Shown: positions 5,588 through 6,611 of the stretch, one piece after another | Layout: each line of letters begins with the position of its first letter | Position numbering within the stretch: the first letter of the stretch is position 1 | Origin: an archaeon | GTDB lineage: Archaea; Thermoproteota; QMWL01 | DNA length: 6,611 nt | Assembly: GCA_003661605.2 (NCBI GenBank) | Contig: QMWL02000040.1 | Location: 1 to 6,611 of the forward strand | Direction: 5' to 3' | Translations under genes and position numbers: made by a program | Notes under the pieces: generated by a model | What the model saw: only the letters and a program-made list of their open reading frames with translations | The model's database searches: none | Told to the model about the DNA's origin: nothing

Positions 5588-5962
5588 GTGCGACTAGTGC
5601 TTTACTACGATTCCGATATTAAACCCCATCCTCGCTTTGAATTCGATTTTAGTTACATAACGTGGCTTTTACGGCAAATAGAGCGACGTTATCGGGCAAA
5701 GATATGCATACGGGATACACGGCAGTGGAAGGAGCAGAGCCGCCGTTGGCTTTATGGGCGTATCCGAAGGTTCGCGCTTCAGCATCGAGTGTCGATTCGC
5801 TGCATTTACTACAATCGACGAGGGGATCGCTGCTACATCGGGCGTGAGGTTCCGGTTCTTATCGTATATCGCCGTAAGCGAATTGTTGGAGTTTATCCTC
5901 ATGTTAAAAGTGGTCGGCTGATTACAATTCGTAACTACCTCGAGAAGCTGCTCGCCAAGTAG
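5588..5962 (+). CDS. Small, strongly basic protein of unknown function
   Basis: I do not recognise this 124-residue protein. It is very rich in Arg (clusters such as R-R-Y-R, S-R-R-W and Y-R-R-K-R) and in aromatic residues, with no signal or membrane segment. The apparent order is strand (RLVLYYDS), helix (FSYITWLLRQIERRY), strand (AKICIRD), a long basic helix (WKEQSRRWLYGRIRRFALQH), paired strands with V-P-V-L-I-V-Y and V-G-V-Y-P, then a final helix (ITIRNYLEKLL). This resembles a thioredoxin-like fold in which the Pro of V-P-V would be the cis-proline, but there is no C-x-x-C; that is inference. The start is uncertain: GTG 5588 keeps the first strand and fits the T-rich box, while GTG 5597 has GGAGGTG 9 bases upstream, and TTG 5576 is also open. 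The nearest downstream gene is the K+ channel 88 bases away on the same strand. Confidence 0.65.
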   Translation: MRLVLYYDSDIKPHPRFEFDFSYITWLLRQIERRYRAKICIRDTRQWKEQSRRWLYGRIRRFALQHRVSIRCIYYNRRGDRCYIGREVPVLIVYRRKRIVGVYPHVKSGRLITIRNYLEKLLAK

Positions 5963-5999
5963 GTGCTTTTCATCTGGTGTTGAACGTGGTTGAAGCGCT

Positions 6000-6010
6000 A
6001 CTACAGTAGT
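6000..6010. repeat. Short inverted repeat upstream of the K+ channel gene
   Basis: ACTACAGTAGT: 5-base arms around a single central A, lying 12 bases before the TATA-like element of the channel gene. The position would suit an operator, but an 11-base palindrome can occur by chance. Confidence 0.2.
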
Positions 6011-6021
6011 TCAGCGAATAG

Positions 6022-6027
6022 CTTATC
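6022..6027 (+). promoter_or_regulatory. TATA-like element of the K+ channel gene
   Basis: CTTATC is centred 26-27 bases before the ATG at 6051, again the leaderless spacing. A G-run (6043-6048) between it and the ATG could act as a ribosome-binding site if transcription starts further upstream. Confidence 0.35.
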
Positions 6028-6041
6028 AGTACCCTTGTTAT

Positions 6042-6058
6042 AGGGGGGTTATGCCCCT
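6042..6058 (+). promoter_or_regulatory. Possible hairpin enclosing the channel start codon
   Basis: AGGGG (6042-6046) can pair with CCCCT (6054-6058), putting the ATG (6051-6053) in a 7-base loop and the G-run, the only possible ribosome-binding site, in the stem. It would matter only if the mRNA has a 5' leader; a leaderless transcript would not contain the first arm. Confidence 0.3.
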
Positions 6059-6611
6059 CTGGGTTACACGCCTCCTTCGCATACTTGGCCTCCTCGCCCT
6101 CCTCGTAGCCTACGGTACGCTCGCTTTCCACCTCACTGAAGGCGTTTCACTCTACGACTCGCTTTACTGGACCGTTACCGTCTTGTCGACTGTGGGGTTT
6201 GGCGATATCACGCCTACAACGGCAGTAGGGAAGGCGGTGTTTATGTCGCTAGCTGTAGGAGGGATTACGCTCTTTGGGTATGCAGTTACTCAGCTCGGTA
6301 GCTTGTTTCTTGAAACCGAGTTAGACAAAGTTTTGAGGCGTACGTTGCTAGGCGGTAGCGAGCGTAAGATGCGCGATCACGTTGTCATCTTGGGGTGGAA
6401 TGCCGAAACCTCCGTTGCGTATGAAGAGCTACGTGTCAACAAGATCCCTACTGTCGTCGTAGTAGAGGAAGAGCAGACTGCCCGTCGCCTTTCACGACGT
6501 AACATTAGCGCAGTTATTGGCGATCCACGACGAGAGCGTACTTTACAGGAGGCACGGCTTAACGATGCGCGAGGACTGCTTGTCGCGCTCGAAGACGACA
6601 CTCGCTCCTTG
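6051..6611 (+). CDS. MthK-like potassium channel with RCK (TrkA-N) domain, 5' part
   Basis: Two-helix K+ channel of the cell membrane gated by a cytoplasmic RCK ring; 187 residues are visible and the gene continues past the right edge. Order: M1 helix (about 8-29), pore helix (34-46), selectivity filter T-V-G-F-G-D (47-52; Phe where Tyr is commonest), M2 helix (62-88) with Gly70-Gly71 near the expected hinge, linker, then the RCK Rossmann start H-V-V-I-L-G-W-N-A-E-T (110-120). That last motif closely matches MthK, where the usual G-x-G-x-x-G is also replaced by a G-W motif. I-G-D-P (156-159) and an acidic cluster E-D-D (181-183) follow in MthK-like order. Met107 lies just before the RCK domain, as does the internal start Met107 of MthK. 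ATG start at 6051, with a G-run just upstream. Calcium gating is plausible, but the C-terminal ligands are outside the window. Confidence 0.95.
   Translation, partial: MPLWVTRLLRILGLLALLVAYGTLAFHLTEGVSLYDSLYWTVTVLSTVGFGDITPTTAVGKAVFMSLAVGGITLFGYAVTQLGSLFLETELDKVLRRTLLGGSERKMRDHVVILGWNAETSVAYEELRVNKIPTVVVVEEEQTARRLSRRNISAVIGDPRRERTLQEARLNDARGLLVALEDDTRSL

Overview
The window reads as a piece of an archaeal chromosome. The evidence is a pyruvoyl-dependent arginine decarboxylase of the archaeal type, an MthK-like potassium channel with an RCK domain, archaeal-style TATA elements about 26 bases upstream of several start codons (a leaderless arrangement), and frequent GTG/TTG starts. Base composition looks balanced to slightly GC-rich. 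Arginine is written mostly with CGN codons rather than the AGA/AGG typical of many hyperthermophilic archaea, so I do not assign a lineage below Archaea.

Left part, minus strand (1-3198): a compact operon in the order S component, fused double ATPase, EcfT, then a secreted or membrane-anchored protein that runs off the left edge. The first three genes make a complete dedicated energy-coupling factor (ECF) vitamin/micronutrient importer. The S component catches the substrate, EcfT couples, and the two ATPase halves on one chain supply energy. The two internal junctions overlap by a few bases. The fourth gene starts about 15 bases after EcfT. Its visible N-terminus has a membrane anchor or signal and then a segment faintly resembling the start of M28-type peptidases.

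Middle, plus strand (3313-4836): a PfkB/ribokinase-family kinase lies divergent from the ECF operon across a 114-base promoter region. It is followed after 24 bases by pyruvoyl-dependent arginine decarboxylase, which makes agmatine for polyamines and, in archaea, for agmatidine in tRNA-Ile. A type I phosphoribosyltransferase on the minus strand (4839-5300) converges on it with only two bases between the stop codons.

Right part: a gene-poor stretch of about 290 bases (5301-5587) holds promoter-like elements on both strands and a hairpin. It may carry a small RNA or a structured leader for the phosphoribosyltransferase. It is followed by a small, strongly basic, unrecognised protein (5588-5962) and the 5' part of an MthK-like K+ channel gene (6051 to the right edge).

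No mobile element, CRISPR, rRNA or tRNA was seen. The most notable points are non-canonical key motifs in otherwise recognisable enzymes (phosphoribosyltransferase, PfkB kinase, EcfT), a probable two-helix insertion in the S component, an internal Met codon in the channel placed as in MthK, and the structured intergenic region.
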